From contig CBDBJQ010000006.1 in NCBI GenBank assembly GCA_965206405.1, forward strand, positions 930,001 through 994,000: a stretch of 64,000 bases of DNA, read 5' to 3'. Positions 32,600 through 41,073 of the stretch are shown one piece after another. The notes below the pieces were generated by a model that did no database searches, was not told the origin of the DNA, and was given only the letters and a program-made list of their open reading frames with translations. The stretch's first letter is position 1. Each line of letters opens with the position of its first letter. The stretch is from CBDBJQ01 sp965206405 (lineage in GTDB: Bacteria; Pseudomonadota; Alphaproteobacteria; UBA8366). The position numbers and the translations under genes were made by a program.

Positions 32600-33874
32600 A
32601 TGCGAATGGCGGGGAGGCGCGTCGTCGTCACCGGACTAGGACTTGTGACGCCGCTTGGCTTGGGCGTCGAACATGTCTGGTCCCGCCTTGTGAAGGCCGA
32701 ATCCGGAATCGGATCAATCCGGCGTTTCGATGCATCCGATCTCGCATGCACCATTGCCGGTGAAGTTCCGGAAGGCCCTCGCGCCGAGGGCGGCTGGTCG
32801 GTCGAGGAATGGATCGACAGCAAGGAACAGCGCAAGATCCAACCCTTCATCGCCTTTGCGATGGCGGCCGCCGACGAGGCGATTGCGGATTCCGGCTGGA
32901 AACCCGAGGGCGCGGAACAGTTGAACAGGACCGGGGTCATGATCGGCTCCGGCATCGGCGGGCTCGACGGCATCGCCGGCACAGCCAACCGGCTTGCAGA
33001 CCAGGGCCCGCGCCGCGTCAGCCCGTTCTTCATTCCAGCCAACCTGATCAATCTTGCGGCCGGCAACGTTTCGATTCGCCATGGCTTCCGCGGTCCCAAT
33101 CATGCGGTGGTCACCGCCTGTGCCAGCGGCGCGCATGCGATTGGTGATGCCGCCCGGCTCATCGAGTTCGACGATGCCGACGTCATGGTGGCTGGTGGCA
33201 CGGAGGCGGCAATTTGCCGCCTTGGGATTGCCGGTTTCGCCTCGGCCCGGGCCCTGTCGACGGCTTTCAACGACAGACCCGAGGAGGCCTCGCGGCCTTG
33301 GGATAAGGACCGGGACGGATTCGTTATGGGCGAGGGCGCCGGCATAGTCATTCTCGAGGAGCTTGAGCACGCCAGGGCCCGCTCCGCCCACATCTATGCC
33401 GAGATAAGTGGCTATGGCATGTCGGGGGATGCCCATCACATCACCGCTCCGGCCGAAGATGGCGATGGCGGTTATCGCGCCATGAAGGCGGCCGTCCGAC
33501 GGGCGGCGGTCGATCTTGGCGACATCGGCTATGTGAACGCCCACGGCACCTCGACACCGCTCGGCGACGTTATCGAGATCAACGCGATCAAGCGCCTGTT
33601 CGGAGACCATGCAAAGACGCTTCTGGTATCATCGACAAAATCCGCGATCGGCCATCTCCTCGGCGCCGCCGGGGCGGTCGAGGCGGTGTTCTCCATCAAG
33701 GCGGTCGAGGAGAGCACGATACCACCGACGCTCAACCTCGTCGGGCCGTCCGAAGGCTGTGATCTCGACCTGGTGCCCCTTGAGGCGCGCCAACACAAGA
33801 TCCGGCACGTGCTGTCCAACTCGTTTGGATTTGGCGGTACCAATGCCTGCCTTGTTCTGAGCGCCGCTCCCTAG
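32600..33874 (+). CDS. fabF: Beta-ketoacyl-ACP synthase II
   Basis: FabF condenses malonyl-ACP with an acyl-ACP. The Cys-His-His triad is complete: Cys174 in VVTACASGAHAIGDA, a histidine in NAHGTSTPLGD, and another in KSAIGHLLGAAGAVEA. The glycine-rich SFGFGGTNA lies at the C-terminus. The ATG at 32600 is used because GGGGAG lies directly upstream and the homologous part starts there; this gives 424 residues. It is preceded by acpP and followed by mltG with only 5 bp between them. Confidence 0.96.
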   Translation: MRMAGRRVVVTGLGLVTPLGLGVEHVWSRLVKAESGIGSIRRFDASDLACTIAGEVPEGPRAEGGWSVEEWIDSKEQRKIQPFIAFAMAAADEAIADSGWKPEGAEQLNRTGVMIGSGIGGLDGIAGTANRLADQGPRRVSPFFIPANLINLAAGNVSIRHGFRGPNHAVVTACASGAHAIGDAARLIEFDDADVMVAGGTEAAICRLGIAGFASARALSTAFNDRPEEASRPWDKDRDGFVMGEGAGIVILEELEHARARSAHIYAEISGYGMSGDAHHITAPAEDGDGGYRAMKAAVRRAAVDLGDIGYVNAHGTSTPLGDVIEINAIKRLFGDHAKTLLVSSTKSAIGHLLGAAGAVEAVFSIKAVEESTIPPTLNLVGPSEGCDLDLVPLEARQHKIRHVLSNSFGFGGTNACLVLSAAP

Positions 33875-33879
33875 CCGCC

Positions 33880-34962
33880 ATGCGCCGCGGCGCGACCCTT
33901 GCGGCCGCCGTCGCGATACTTGCCGCCGGCGCCGCCGGCGGATTGTTCGCCTGGAGCTACGGCGTGTTCACCGATCCCCGCCCGCTCGTCATGCCGGTGC
34001 ACCTGATCGTCCCCAAAGGGGCGAGCCTGCCCCGCATTGCCCGCCTTCTCGAAGGTACGGGCGCGATCGACGATGCAGGCATCTTTGTGTGGGCTGCGCG
34101 GTTGAGCGGTGACCAAAGCCGGATCAAGGCCGGGGAGTATGTATTCACCGGCTCGCCAAGCCAGCGCGACATTCTGCAGAAGATGGTCGTCGGCGAGGTG
34201 GTCGAACGACGGTTGACCATTGTCGAGGGAATGACGGTCCGGCAGGTGATCAGCCTTCTCGAGGCAACGGAAAGCCTATCCGGTGCGGTTGGACCGCTCC
34301 CGGAGGAAGGCAGTATCCTGCCCGAGACCTACGCCTATCGCTACGGGATGACGCGCCGTCGGCTGGTCGAAATAATGACGGAAGCGATGCGGGATACGCT
34401 TGCAAGGCTGTGGCGCAGCCGGCGGGACGGGCTGGCCTTGGCATCTCCGCGCGAAGCTCTGATCCTCGCCTCGATCATTGAAAAGGAAACGGCGCTGCCG
34501 GAAGAGCGCCAGCGCATCGCCGGCGTGTTCCTGAATCGCCTGGCGCGGGGCATGCGACTGCAGTCGGATCCAACGGTGATCTATGATTTGTCCGGTCGAT
34601 GGGGAAGGCTTGACGCACCGCTCACCCGGGCCGATTTGGCGACGCCCGGCGCCCACAACACCTATCGCCTTCCCGGCTTGCCGTCGGGGCCGATCTGCAA
34701 TCCGGGCATTGCCGCGCTCGCTGCTGTGCTTGATCCGGCAGACACAGATGAACTTTATTTTGTCGCGGATGGCCAGGGTGGTCACGTTTTCGCCGAAACC
34801 CTGGCCGACCACAACCGCAACGTGGCGCGCTGGAGCCGTCTGCGTGTTGGGGCGGGTGAAGGATCGCCGGAGCAATCGCCGAAAGAAGAAAAATCCCCCG
34901 GCAAGTTGCCGGGGAAACTGCAGAAAGAATCCGGGAAGGCCTCGGTACCGAAGTCGCGCTAG
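33880..34962 (+). CDS. mltG: Endolytic murein transglycosylase MltG
   Basis: MltG cuts nascent glycan strands in the periplasm and limits their length. The N-terminal hydrophobic segment (residues 5-25) anchors it in the inner membrane. The YceG domain has VPKGASLPRIARLLE, the catalytic Glu in LASIIEKETALPEER, RLARGMRLQSDPTVIY and YRLPGLPSGPICNPG. The last 37 residues are a low-complexity tail (for example SPKEEKSPGKLPGKLQ) whose DNA contains a terminator for the facing fabG-fabD genes. Usually yicC follows mltG; it does not here. Confidence 0.94.
   Translation: MRRGATLAAAVAILAAGAAGGLFAWSYGVFTDPRPLVMPVHLIVPKGASLPRIARLLEGTGAIDDAGIFVWAARLSGDQSRIKAGEYVFTGSPSQRDILQKMVVGEVVERRLTIVEGMTVRQVISLLEATESLSGAVGPLPEEGSILPETYAYRYGMTRRRLVEIMTEAMRDTLARLWRSRRDGLALASPREALILASIIEKETALPEERQRIAGVFLNRLARGMRLQSDPTVIYDLSGRWGRLDAPLTRADLATPGAHNTYRLPGLPSGPICNPGIAALAAVLDPADTDELYFVADGQGGHVFAETLADHNRNVARWSRLRVGAGEGSPEQSPKEEKSPGKLPGKLQKESGKASVPKSR
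34889..34914 (-). terminator. Intrinsic terminator of fabD-fabG, inside the mltG 3' end
   Basis: On the minus strand CCCCGGCAA and TTGCCGGGG form a perfect 9-bp stem with a one-base centre (in practice a smaller stem with a larger loop), followed by GATTTTT. It lies 52 nt after the fabG stop. The same DNA is the coding tail of mltG on the plus strand (PGKLPGK). Confidence 0.75.
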
Positions 34963-34965
34963 CGG

Positions 34966-35703
34966 TCAGGGCATCGCCAGCCCGCCATTGACGTGGAGCG
35001 TCTGGCCGGTGACGTAGGCAGCCTCGTCGCTGGCGAGGTAGATGATGGCGGCGGCGACGTCATCCGGTGTGCCGAGGCGGCCGGCGGGGACCGCATCGAG
35101 AATCCGTTTTGTCTGATCTTCGTTGAGATTCTCCGTCATCGGCGTCTCGATGAAGCCGGGCGCAAGGGCGTTGACGGTCACGCCGCGCCCGCTGACTTCC
35201 TGGGCAATCGATTTCGACATCCCGATCATGCCGGCCTTCGATGCGGCGTAGTTGGCCTGACCGGGATTGCCGGTCACGCCGATCACCGAGGTGATGTTGA
35301 TGATCCGGCCCCAGCGCTGGCGTATCATACCGCGGAGCAATGCACGCGAGAGTTTGAAGGCGGCGGTCAGGTTGATGTCGATGACTGTCTGCCAGTCCTC
35401 GTCAGAGAGTCGCATCGCCAGCATATCGCGGGTCACGCCGGCGTTGTTGATGAGGATATCGACACTTTCCATCGCCGCTTCTGCAGCGTCGGCCAGTTCC
35501 TGTGCGCCTCCGGGCTCGGAAAGGTTGGCTGGCAGGACGTGTGCTGTCCCTCCGATCTCGGCGGCGAGGGCCTCAAGGGCTTCCTTGCGGGTTCCCGACA
35601 GGCTGACAGCGGCGCCCGCTGCGGACAGCGCCCGGGCCACAGCACTGCCGATGCCGCCGGAGGCGCCGGTCACCAGAGCTCGTTTCCCGATCAGGTCAAA
35701 CAT
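34966..35703 (-). CDS. fabG: 3-oxoacyl-ACP reductase
   Basis: FabG reduces 3-oxoacyl-ACP with NADPH in fatty acid elongation. The 245-residue protein has TGASGGIG, NNAGVTRD, a catalytic serine in NITSVIG, YAASKAG, and the C-terminal VTGQTLHVNGGLAMP, typical of housekeeping FabG. AAGGAG lies about 9 nt before the ATG. The preceding gene fabD is on the same strand, 42 bp upstream. The gene is convergent with mltG, with only 3 bp between the stops. Confidence 0.95.
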   Translation of the reverse strand: MFDLIGKRALVTGASGGIGSAVARALSAAGAAVSLSGTRKEALEALAAEIGGTAHVLPANLSEPGGAQELADAAEAAMESVDILINNAGVTRDMLAMRLSDEDWQTVIDINLTAAFKLSRALLRGMIRQRWGRIINITSVIGVTGNPGQANYAASKAGMIGMSKSIAQEVSGRGVTVNALAPGFIETPMTENLNEDQTKRILDAVPAGRLGTPDDVAAAIIYLASDEAAYVTGQTLHVNGGLAMP

Positions 35704-35745
35704 ACCTCAATCTCCTTAACGCCGATTCCTGAAATACGCCGATGC

Positions 35746-36699
35746 CTAAAGCGCACTGATAAAATCGTCCAGATCGGCGGGTGTGCCGATGGTGGCTGTC
35801 TCTAACGCGCGGTCGATCCGCCGTGCCAGGCCGGTGAGGACGCGTCCGGCGCCGATCTCGACCAGGGTATCGACTTCTTGTGCCATGAGATGAAGCACCG
35901 ATTCGCGCCAGCGCACTCGTCCGGTGACCTGGCGCACGAGGCCGTCGCGGATGGCCTCCGGGTCGCGCACCGTCTCTGCCGAGACGTTCGCCACCAGCGG
36001 CAGGGTCGGGGGCGCGAGAGTTGTCTCTCCGAGGGCCTCGGCCATCCGTTCGGCCGCCGGCTGCATCAGCGAGCAGTGGAAAGGAGCGCTGACCGGGAGC
36101 ATGACGCTGCGTTTGCCGCGGCCTTCCGCCTCGGTCGCGATCTCGGCCGCTTTTTCCACCGTTGCACGGCTGCCGCTGACAACGACCTGTCCTGGCGCGT
36201 TGTCGTTGGCTATATCGCAGACGCCGACTTCGAGGTTGATGGCCTCGGCGCATAGGGTGTTGACCTCCTCGAGCTCCATACCCATGAGCGCCGCCATCGC
36301 GCCTTCGCCCACGGGAACCGCCTCCTGCATTGCAAGGCCACGCAATCTCAGCAGCCGGGCGGCGTCGGAGATGGAAAAGGTTCCGGCGGCAACAAGGGCG
36401 CCGTATTCCCCGAGCGAATGTCCGGCGACATGGGTGGCGATGTCGGAAAGCACGACGCCGCCTTCCTGTTCGATAACGCGCACGGCCGCGATGCTGACCG
36501 CCATTAGGGCCGGCTGGGCGTTCTGGGTCAGCTGTAGATCGTCCTCGGGACCCTCGAACATCAACCGAGTGAGGCTCTGCTGCAGGGTCTCGTCGACTTC
36601 CTCGAATACATGCCGGGCGACGGGGAAGGCCCTGGCCATCTCCTGTCCCATGCCCACGGCCTGGGATCCCTGGCCGGGAAAAATCAACGCGCGGGTCAT
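35746..36699 (-). CDS. fabD: Malonyl-CoA:ACP transacylase
   Basis: FabD moves malonyl groups from CoA to ACP. Ser95 in GHSLGEYGAL is the nucleophile, FPGQGSQAVGMG opens the protein, and a His is expected near APFHCSLM. The start at 36699 gives 317 residues; the frame is open for 37 further codons, but MTRALIFPGQG is the family's true N-terminus and an AAGGA-type site precedes it. It leads a fabD-fabG transcript, divergent from rpsF across about 690 bp. Confidence 0.96.
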   Translation of the reverse strand: MTRALIFPGQGSQAVGMGQEMARAFPVARHVFEEVDETLQQSLTRLMFEGPEDDLQLTQNAQPALMAVSIAAVRVIEQEGGVVLSDIATHVAGHSLGEYGALVAAGTFSISDAARLLRLRGLAMQEAVPVGEGAMAALMGMELEEVNTLCAEAINLEVGVCDIANDNAPGQVVVSGSRATVEKAAEIATEAEGRGKRSVMLPVSAPFHCSLMQPAAERMAEALGETTLAPPTLPLVANVSAETVRDPEAIRDGLVRQVTGRVRWRESVLHLMAQEVDTLVEIGAGRVLTGLARRIDRALETATIGTPADLDDFISAL

Positions 36700-37392
36700 C
36701 CGTATCCTTATCCTTGAAGTTAAAAATGCATCCGGAAATACGCCCAGTGTGAAATGCACCTGATACGTGCCGGGCCAAGCCTTACTCCCTAACCCGCTCC
36801 CCCGTTCCATTCAAGCGAGTGCCTCTGTGAATGCCCCCGAGAACGCTCCCATGAATGCCGGGAGCGGCTCGATCAGTGCTGGCCGGCCATATTTAGCGAA
36901 CACTCCGACGCTATCTGTCCCGATAGCATGATCGAACCCCGCCGAACCGCTGTTCCACTCGTCGCCGTTGTCCCGTCCATCGCCGCGGCGATGGCCGCTT
37001 TGTCTGTGGGCGTGCTCAATGTAGCGTCTACGGCTGTCGCTGCGGGAGATTGGCCGGAAGCGCACAGTATGCCCTTCACCGCAGACAATTGCATCGATGT
37101 TTCCGCCCGGCAGGCGATAAAGAACTTTGGGGCAAGGGGAAGCGCTAGGGGGCCGCCGGCAAGCGAAAGCATTCCTCTCTTTGCGCCTTGCCAGGAATTT
37201 ACGGGGTGGTTTACGGGGTGTTGCGGTGGGGGGCTTTATTTCCCGCATTCCGTGCTGTATATCCCCTCTGTCGGATCGCCCCGCGTGGTGATTGGCGACT
37301 TTATATAGAACTCCTTGCCGGTGCCCTGACCGGGTACCGGCTGTGCCCGGCGGCTTCGCCGCTGGTGCGTGTGCAACCGAGGGGAGTACCGG
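36700..37392. other. Long gap between divergent fabD and rpsF
   Basis: This gap of about 690 bp must hold the promoters of fabD-fabG and of rpsF-rpsR-rplI. A plus-strand frame at 36928-37308 begins with a signal-peptide-like stretch (LVAVVPSIAAAMAALSVG) but lacks a ribosome-binding site and any recognisable family, so I do not call it. A 12-bp unit (ttacggggtgKt) is duplicated at 37199-37222. TATATA at 37302-37307 lies about 85 bp before rpsF, without a good -35 at the right distance. Confidence 0.5.
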
Positions 37393-38187
37393 ATGCCTTA
37401 TTACGAGAGCGTGTTCATCGCACGCCAGGATATCTCCTCCGCCCAGGTCGAAGCCCTGGCGGAAGATTTCGAGTCCATTGTTTCCGACCAGGGCGGCAAC
37501 GTCGTGCGCAAGGAATACTGGGGTCTGCGCAGCCTGGCCTACCGGATACGCAAGAACCGCAAGGGCCACTACACGATGTTCGTCATCGATGCCTCATCCG
37601 ACGCCATCCAGGAGATGGAGCGGAGCATGCGACTGAACGAGAACATCCTTCGTTATCTCACTATCCGCACCACCGAGCCGCGCATGGAGACTTCGCCGGT
37701 TGCCAGCCGACGCGACCGGGGCGAGCGCGGCGATCATGGTGATCGTGGCGACCGCGGCCGGGGAAATAGAGATAGGGGTGACCGGGGCAGAAGCGACCGC
37801 GACAGAGGCGATCGTGACAGGCGGAGCCGCGGCGACGGCGGTGGTGCACCGGGCAGTGATGCGCCAGGCGCGGTGGAAGCCGCGACCGGAGCCGAGGCTG
37901 ACGCCGAGATCAAAATTGACACTGATCCCGGCACCACCAGTGAGACTACGCCTGAAGCCACGCCTGAAGCCACGCCTGAAGCCACGCCTGAAGCCACGCC
38001 TGAAGCCACGCCTGAAGCCACGCCTGAAGCCACGCCTGAAGCCACGCCTGAAGCCACGCCTGAAGCCACGCCTGAAACGGCTCCCGAAACCGTTTCAGAA
38101 GAGACGGGTGCAGAAGAGATCGGCGCGCAGGAATCCGATGAGAAGGCATCTGCCGAAGCCACCGCGAACAAGGAGAGCGAAGCATGA
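37393..38187 (+). CDS. rpsF: 30S ribosomal protein S6 with a very long repetitive tail
   Basis: The first ~95 residues are a normal S6 (MPYYESVFIARQDIS, VVRKEYWGLRSLAYRI, NENILRYLTIR), which binds 16S rRNA with S18. The full protein has 264 residues, about twice the normal size. The tail has an Arg/Gly/Asp-rich part (about 108-155, such as RGERGDHGDRGDRG), an acidic part, then ten exact TPEA repeats (186-225), coded by ten identical 12-bp units, and an acidic end. The ATG at 37393 has GGGGAG about 8 nt upstream. rpsR overlaps its stop by 4 bp. Confidence 0.95.
   Translation: MPYYESVFIARQDISSAQVEALAEDFESIVSDQGGNVVRKEYWGLRSLAYRIRKNRKGHYTMFVIDASSDAIQEMERSMRLNENILRYLTIRTTEPRMETSPVASRRDRGERGDHGDRGDRGRGNRDRGDRGRSDRDRGDRDRRSRGDGGGAPGSDAPGAVEAATGAEADAEIKIDTDPGTTSETTPEATPEATPEATPEATPEATPEATPEATPEATPEATPEATPETAPETVSEETGAEEIGAQESDEKASAEATANKESEA
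37948..38067 (+). repeat. Ten perfect tandem copies of a 12-bp unit in rpsF
   Basis: The unit acgcctgaagcc repeats ten times without a mismatch and is followed by a partial copy (38068-38076). It encodes TPEA in the S6 tail. The complete identity, including third codon positions, shows recent expansion or conversion. Changes in copy number would leave the frame intact. Confidence 0.97.
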
Positions 38188-38420
38188 GCAACGGAGGACG
38201 CCGTCCCTATTTCGGCCGCCGCAAGGGCTGTCCCTTTTCCGGGCCGAATGCACCGAAGATTGACTACTGTGACGTCAGGCTACTGCAGCGCTATCTCTCC
38301 GAACGCGGAAAGATCGTCCCGAGCCGCATCACCTCGGTGTCAGCCAAGAAACAGCGCGAACTGTCCCGGGCCATAAAGCGGGCCCGCTATCTCGCCCTGT
38401 TGCCCTACACGATCAACTAG
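38184..38420 (+). CDS. rpsR: 30S ribosomal protein S18
   Basis: This 78-residue basic protein pairs with S6 on the 30S platform. GRRKGCPFSG, IDYCDVRLLQRYLSERGKI and RAIKRARYLALLPY are family features; the pair of cysteines suggests a zinc-containing form. It starts within the rpsF stop (ATGA), so translation is coupled. rplI starts 21 bp downstream. Confidence 0.97.
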   Translation: MSNGGRRPYFGRRKGCPFSGPNAPKIDYCDVRLLQRYLSERGKIVPSRITSVSAKKQRELSRAIKRARYLALLPYTIN

Positions 38421-38441
38421 ACCGGCGTCACGGAGAGCAAG

Positions 38442-39224
38442 ATGCAAATCGTATTGCTGGAACGCATCGAGAAACTGGGTCAGATGGGCGATGTTGTCGA
38501 CGTCAAGCCCGGCTTTGCTCGCAACTTCCTTCTGCCGCAGAACAAGGCATTGAGGGCGACCCCGGATAACCTCAAGGATTTCGAGAATCGCCGGACCCAG
38601 ATCGAGGCCGATAACCTGAAGTTGAAGGCAGAGGCGGAGGCCGTCGCCGGAAAACTCGACGGTCTACAGATTGTGATGATTCGGAGCGCTGGAGAATCCG
38701 GGCAGCTGTACGGCTCGGTGAACGCCAAGGACGTGGCTGCGGGTCTCGGCGAGGCTGGATTCTCCGTGACTCGCCAGCAGGTGGTTGTGGATCGCCCTGT
38801 TAAGATACTCGGGTTCCACGAGTTCCGGATTCGCCTGCATCCCGAGGTGTCCGTTGGCATTACTGTCAATACCGCGCGCAGCGAAGCCGAAGCCGAGGAA
38901 CAGAAACGCCTCGGTCGCGGCCTGATCTCCTCCGCCGATGGTGATGACGATGCTGGCGAGGCGGCAATCATTGACGAAGAGATCGGGGAGATGGCCGTAA
39001 ACCCCGCCGCTGCGGTGGCTGTGTTCGACGAGGAACACACACCGGAAGCAGCTGAAGAGGCCAGTGAAGGATCCGCTGATGCATCTGCCTCTGACGCCTC
39101 TTCTGATGAGCACGCGGATGCGAGTCCGGATGAGACTCCGGCGGCAACTTCCGATGCGGATGGCGCGCCGGAAGCATCCGAAGAAACTCCCGAAGAGACG
39201 CCCGGGAGCACATCCAGCAGCTGA
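38442..39224 (+). CDS. rplI: 50S ribosomal protein L9 with an acidic C-terminal extension
   Basis: L9 binds 23S rRNA near the L1 stalk and helps keep the reading frame. Residues 1-150 match the family (LLERIEKLGQMGDVVDVKPGFARNFLLP, in outline, then the long connecting helix and the C-terminal domain with GQLYGSVNAKDVA and RQQVVVDRP). The protein has 260 residues, against about 150-190 in most relatives. The extra part is rich in Glu, Asp, Ala and Ser (for example SEGSADASASDASSDE). S6 in the same operon also has an acidic tail. Confidence 0.95.
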   Translation: MQIVLLERIEKLGQMGDVVDVKPGFARNFLLPQNKALRATPDNLKDFENRRTQIEADNLKLKAEAEAVAGKLDGLQIVMIRSAGESGQLYGSVNAKDVAAGLGEAGFSVTRQQVVVDRPVKILGFHEFRIRLHPEVSVGITVNTARSEAEAEEQKRLGRGLISSADGDDDAGEAAIIDEEIGEMAVNPAAAVAVFDEEHTPEAAEEASEGSADASASDASSDEHADASPDETPAATSDADGAPEASEETPEETPGSTSSS

Positions 39225-39229
39225 CGATG

Positions 39230-39254
39230 GCCGGGGCCTGTCGGCCTCGGTTTT
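39230..39254 (+). terminator. Intrinsic terminator after rplI
   Basis: A 9-bp stem (gccggggcc and ggcctcggt, with two G-T pairs) closes a TGTC loop and is followed by TTTT. It lies 5 bp past the rplI stop, and so ends the rpsF-rpsR-rplI transcript. Confidence 0.7.
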
Positions 39255-39399
39255 CCGGGTTCGAGGTTTCCCCGGAGTTTCGGGGGCCCCGTTTTCGCCC
39301 AGGGTTGCGCAGGGGTTATCCACAGGATTCTGGCTAAAATGGCCGTCATCTCGACGGCTGTCTCTGTTGCGGCGACCGGCGACAGGGTAAGCTTGGGCC

Positions 39400-40989
39400 A
39401 TGAATGACGCTGGCTCTCTCCCTCCTGATTCGCCGCCCGGCACCCCGCCGGCAACACCGCCTCCCGTCCCGCAGGGTATGCCTGCCACCCCGCAGGATAC
39501 GTCTGCAATTGCGTCGATGGGAGAAGTCGGCTTGCTGCGCACACCGCCGCATAACGACGATATCGAAGCTGCGCTACTCGCCGTCATTCTCACCAACAAC
39601 AACCATTATGAGAAGGTGTCGGATATCCTGCGGCCGGAGCATTTCTACCAGCCCGTGCACGGCCGCATTTTCGATCTCATCGGCAAGGTCATAGCCGGCG
39701 GGCAAATCGCCAATCCGGCGACGCTGAAACACTATTTCGACAACGACCCCGAAGCGGGAGAGGCGACCGACAACGGTGCCTATCTCTACGATATCGTGGC
39801 CAATGCGACGTTGATCCTAAACGTCCCCCATCTCGCCCGGCAGATCTACGACCTGTTTTTGTTGCGGGAGTTGATCGATATCGGCGAAAACATGGTCAAC
39901 GAGGCCTACGACCCCCACATCGAGGATAAGGCGACCGACCGGGCCGAAAAAGCCCAGGAGCGTCTCCATGTCCTGATGGAGACCGGCAGCACCGAGCGGC
40001 CGATTATCCCCTTTGGAGACGCGGCGGCGCAATCTCTCCTGGCGATCCAGCGGGCGTACAGCCGCGAGACGCACGTCGTCGGTGTGACAACCGGGTTCCA
40101 GAGCATCGATAATCAGCTTGGCGGGTTGCATCCGTCCGACCTGATTATCCTCGCAGGCGCAACCTCGATGGGAAAAACGGCGCTCGCCACCAACATCGCG
40201 CTCAATGCCGCAAAGGCCTACAAGAAAGATGCAGAGGACTCGGCAGGCGCGCGGGTGATGCTGTGTTCGCTCGAAATGTCGAGCTCCCAGATCGCCATGC
40301 GGATACAGAGCCTGCAGTCGGGGGTTTCCGGAGACAAGATGCGGCGGGGCGCCATCGATCAAGACGAATTCAACAATATCATTACCGCCAGCGAAGAACT
40401 TCAGAATCTGCCGCTCTATATCGACGACACGCCGGCGATCTCGGTCAACCGGCTCCGGGTACGCCTCCAGCGTTTGAGGCGCATGCAAGGCGAAAAACCC
40501 GGTCTGGTCATCGTCGATTATCTTCAGCTGATGCAGGCCACCATCAGCAACCGCCAGGGCAACCGGGTACAGGAGATCGCCGAGATTTCACGCGGTCTGA
40601 AAGCTCTCGCCAAGGAAGAGGATGTGCCGATCCTGGCCCTCGCCCAGCTCAGCCGGGAGGTCGACAGGCGGGACGACAACCAGCCGCGCCTTTCGGATCT
40701 GCGCGAATCCGGCACCATCGAGCAGGACGCCGATGTGGTCGCCTTCATCTACCGCAAAAGCTACTACCTGGAGCGCAGCCGCCCGAGCCAGCGCGACCAA
40801 GAAACCGAGGATCGCTGGCGGTCGCGAATGGCCAGGTACAACGAAGAGGTGCAAGAAGCGCGGAACAAGGCCCAGTTCATCATCGCCAAGCAGCGCCACG
40901 GTCCGACTGGCACCGTCGATCTCTACTACCAGTCCGACGACAATCGGTTCGCGGACCTCGACAAGCACGATGACGTCGATCTCTACTGA
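39400..40989 (+). CDS. dnaB: Replicative DNA helicase DnaB
   Basis: DnaB is the hexameric 5'-3' helicase at the replication fork. The N-terminal domain begins near residue 48 (PPHNDDIEAALLAVILTNN), and the RecA-like domain has Walker A GATSMGKTALATNIA, Walker B LVIVDYLQLM and SREVDRRDDNQPRLSDLRESG with the arginine-finger region. The 529 residues include an unusual Pro-rich start (about residues 8-30, LPPDSPPGTPPATPPPVP). It lies downstream of the ribosomal operon, past a terminator, and before alr. Confidence 0.96.
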   Translation: MNDAGSLPPDSPPGTPPATPPPVPQGMPATPQDTSAIASMGEVGLLRTPPHNDDIEAALLAVILTNNNHYEKVSDILRPEHFYQPVHGRIFDLIGKVIAGGQIANPATLKHYFDNDPEAGEATDNGAYLYDIVANATLILNVPHLARQIYDLFLLRELIDIGENMVNEAYDPHIEDKATDRAEKAQERLHVLMETGSTERPIIPFGDAAAQSLLAIQRAYSRETHVVGVTTGFQSIDNQLGGLHPSDLIILAGATSMGKTALATNIALNAAKAYKKDAEDSAGARVMLCSLEMSSSQIAMRIQSLQSGVSGDKMRRGAIDQDEFNNIITASEELQNLPLYIDDTPAISVNRLRVRLQRLRRMQGEKPGLVIVDYLQLMQATISNRQGNRVQEIAEISRGLKALAKEEDVPILALAQLSREVDRRDDNQPRLSDLRESGTIEQDADVVAFIYRKSYYLERSRPSQRDQETEDRWRSRMARYNEEVQEARNKAQFIIAKQRHGPTGTVDLYYQSDDNRFADLDKHDDVDLY

Positions 40990-41073
40990 TCGCCGGGCAC
41001 GCCGCGCCCCCCAGATCTCGCCCTTGATGAGTCTCGCCCTTAACCGAACCTCACCTCTGACTGGGCCTCATCC

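Noticed and set aside
36928..37308. A possible small secreted protein upstream of rpsF
   Set aside because: It has a hydrophobic start, but no ribosome-binding site, no family match, and it lies in a gap that must hold two promoters.
37948..38067. The 12-bp array as a CRISPR-like array
   Set aside because: The units are contiguous, with no spacers, and they are inside the rpsF coding sequence in frame.
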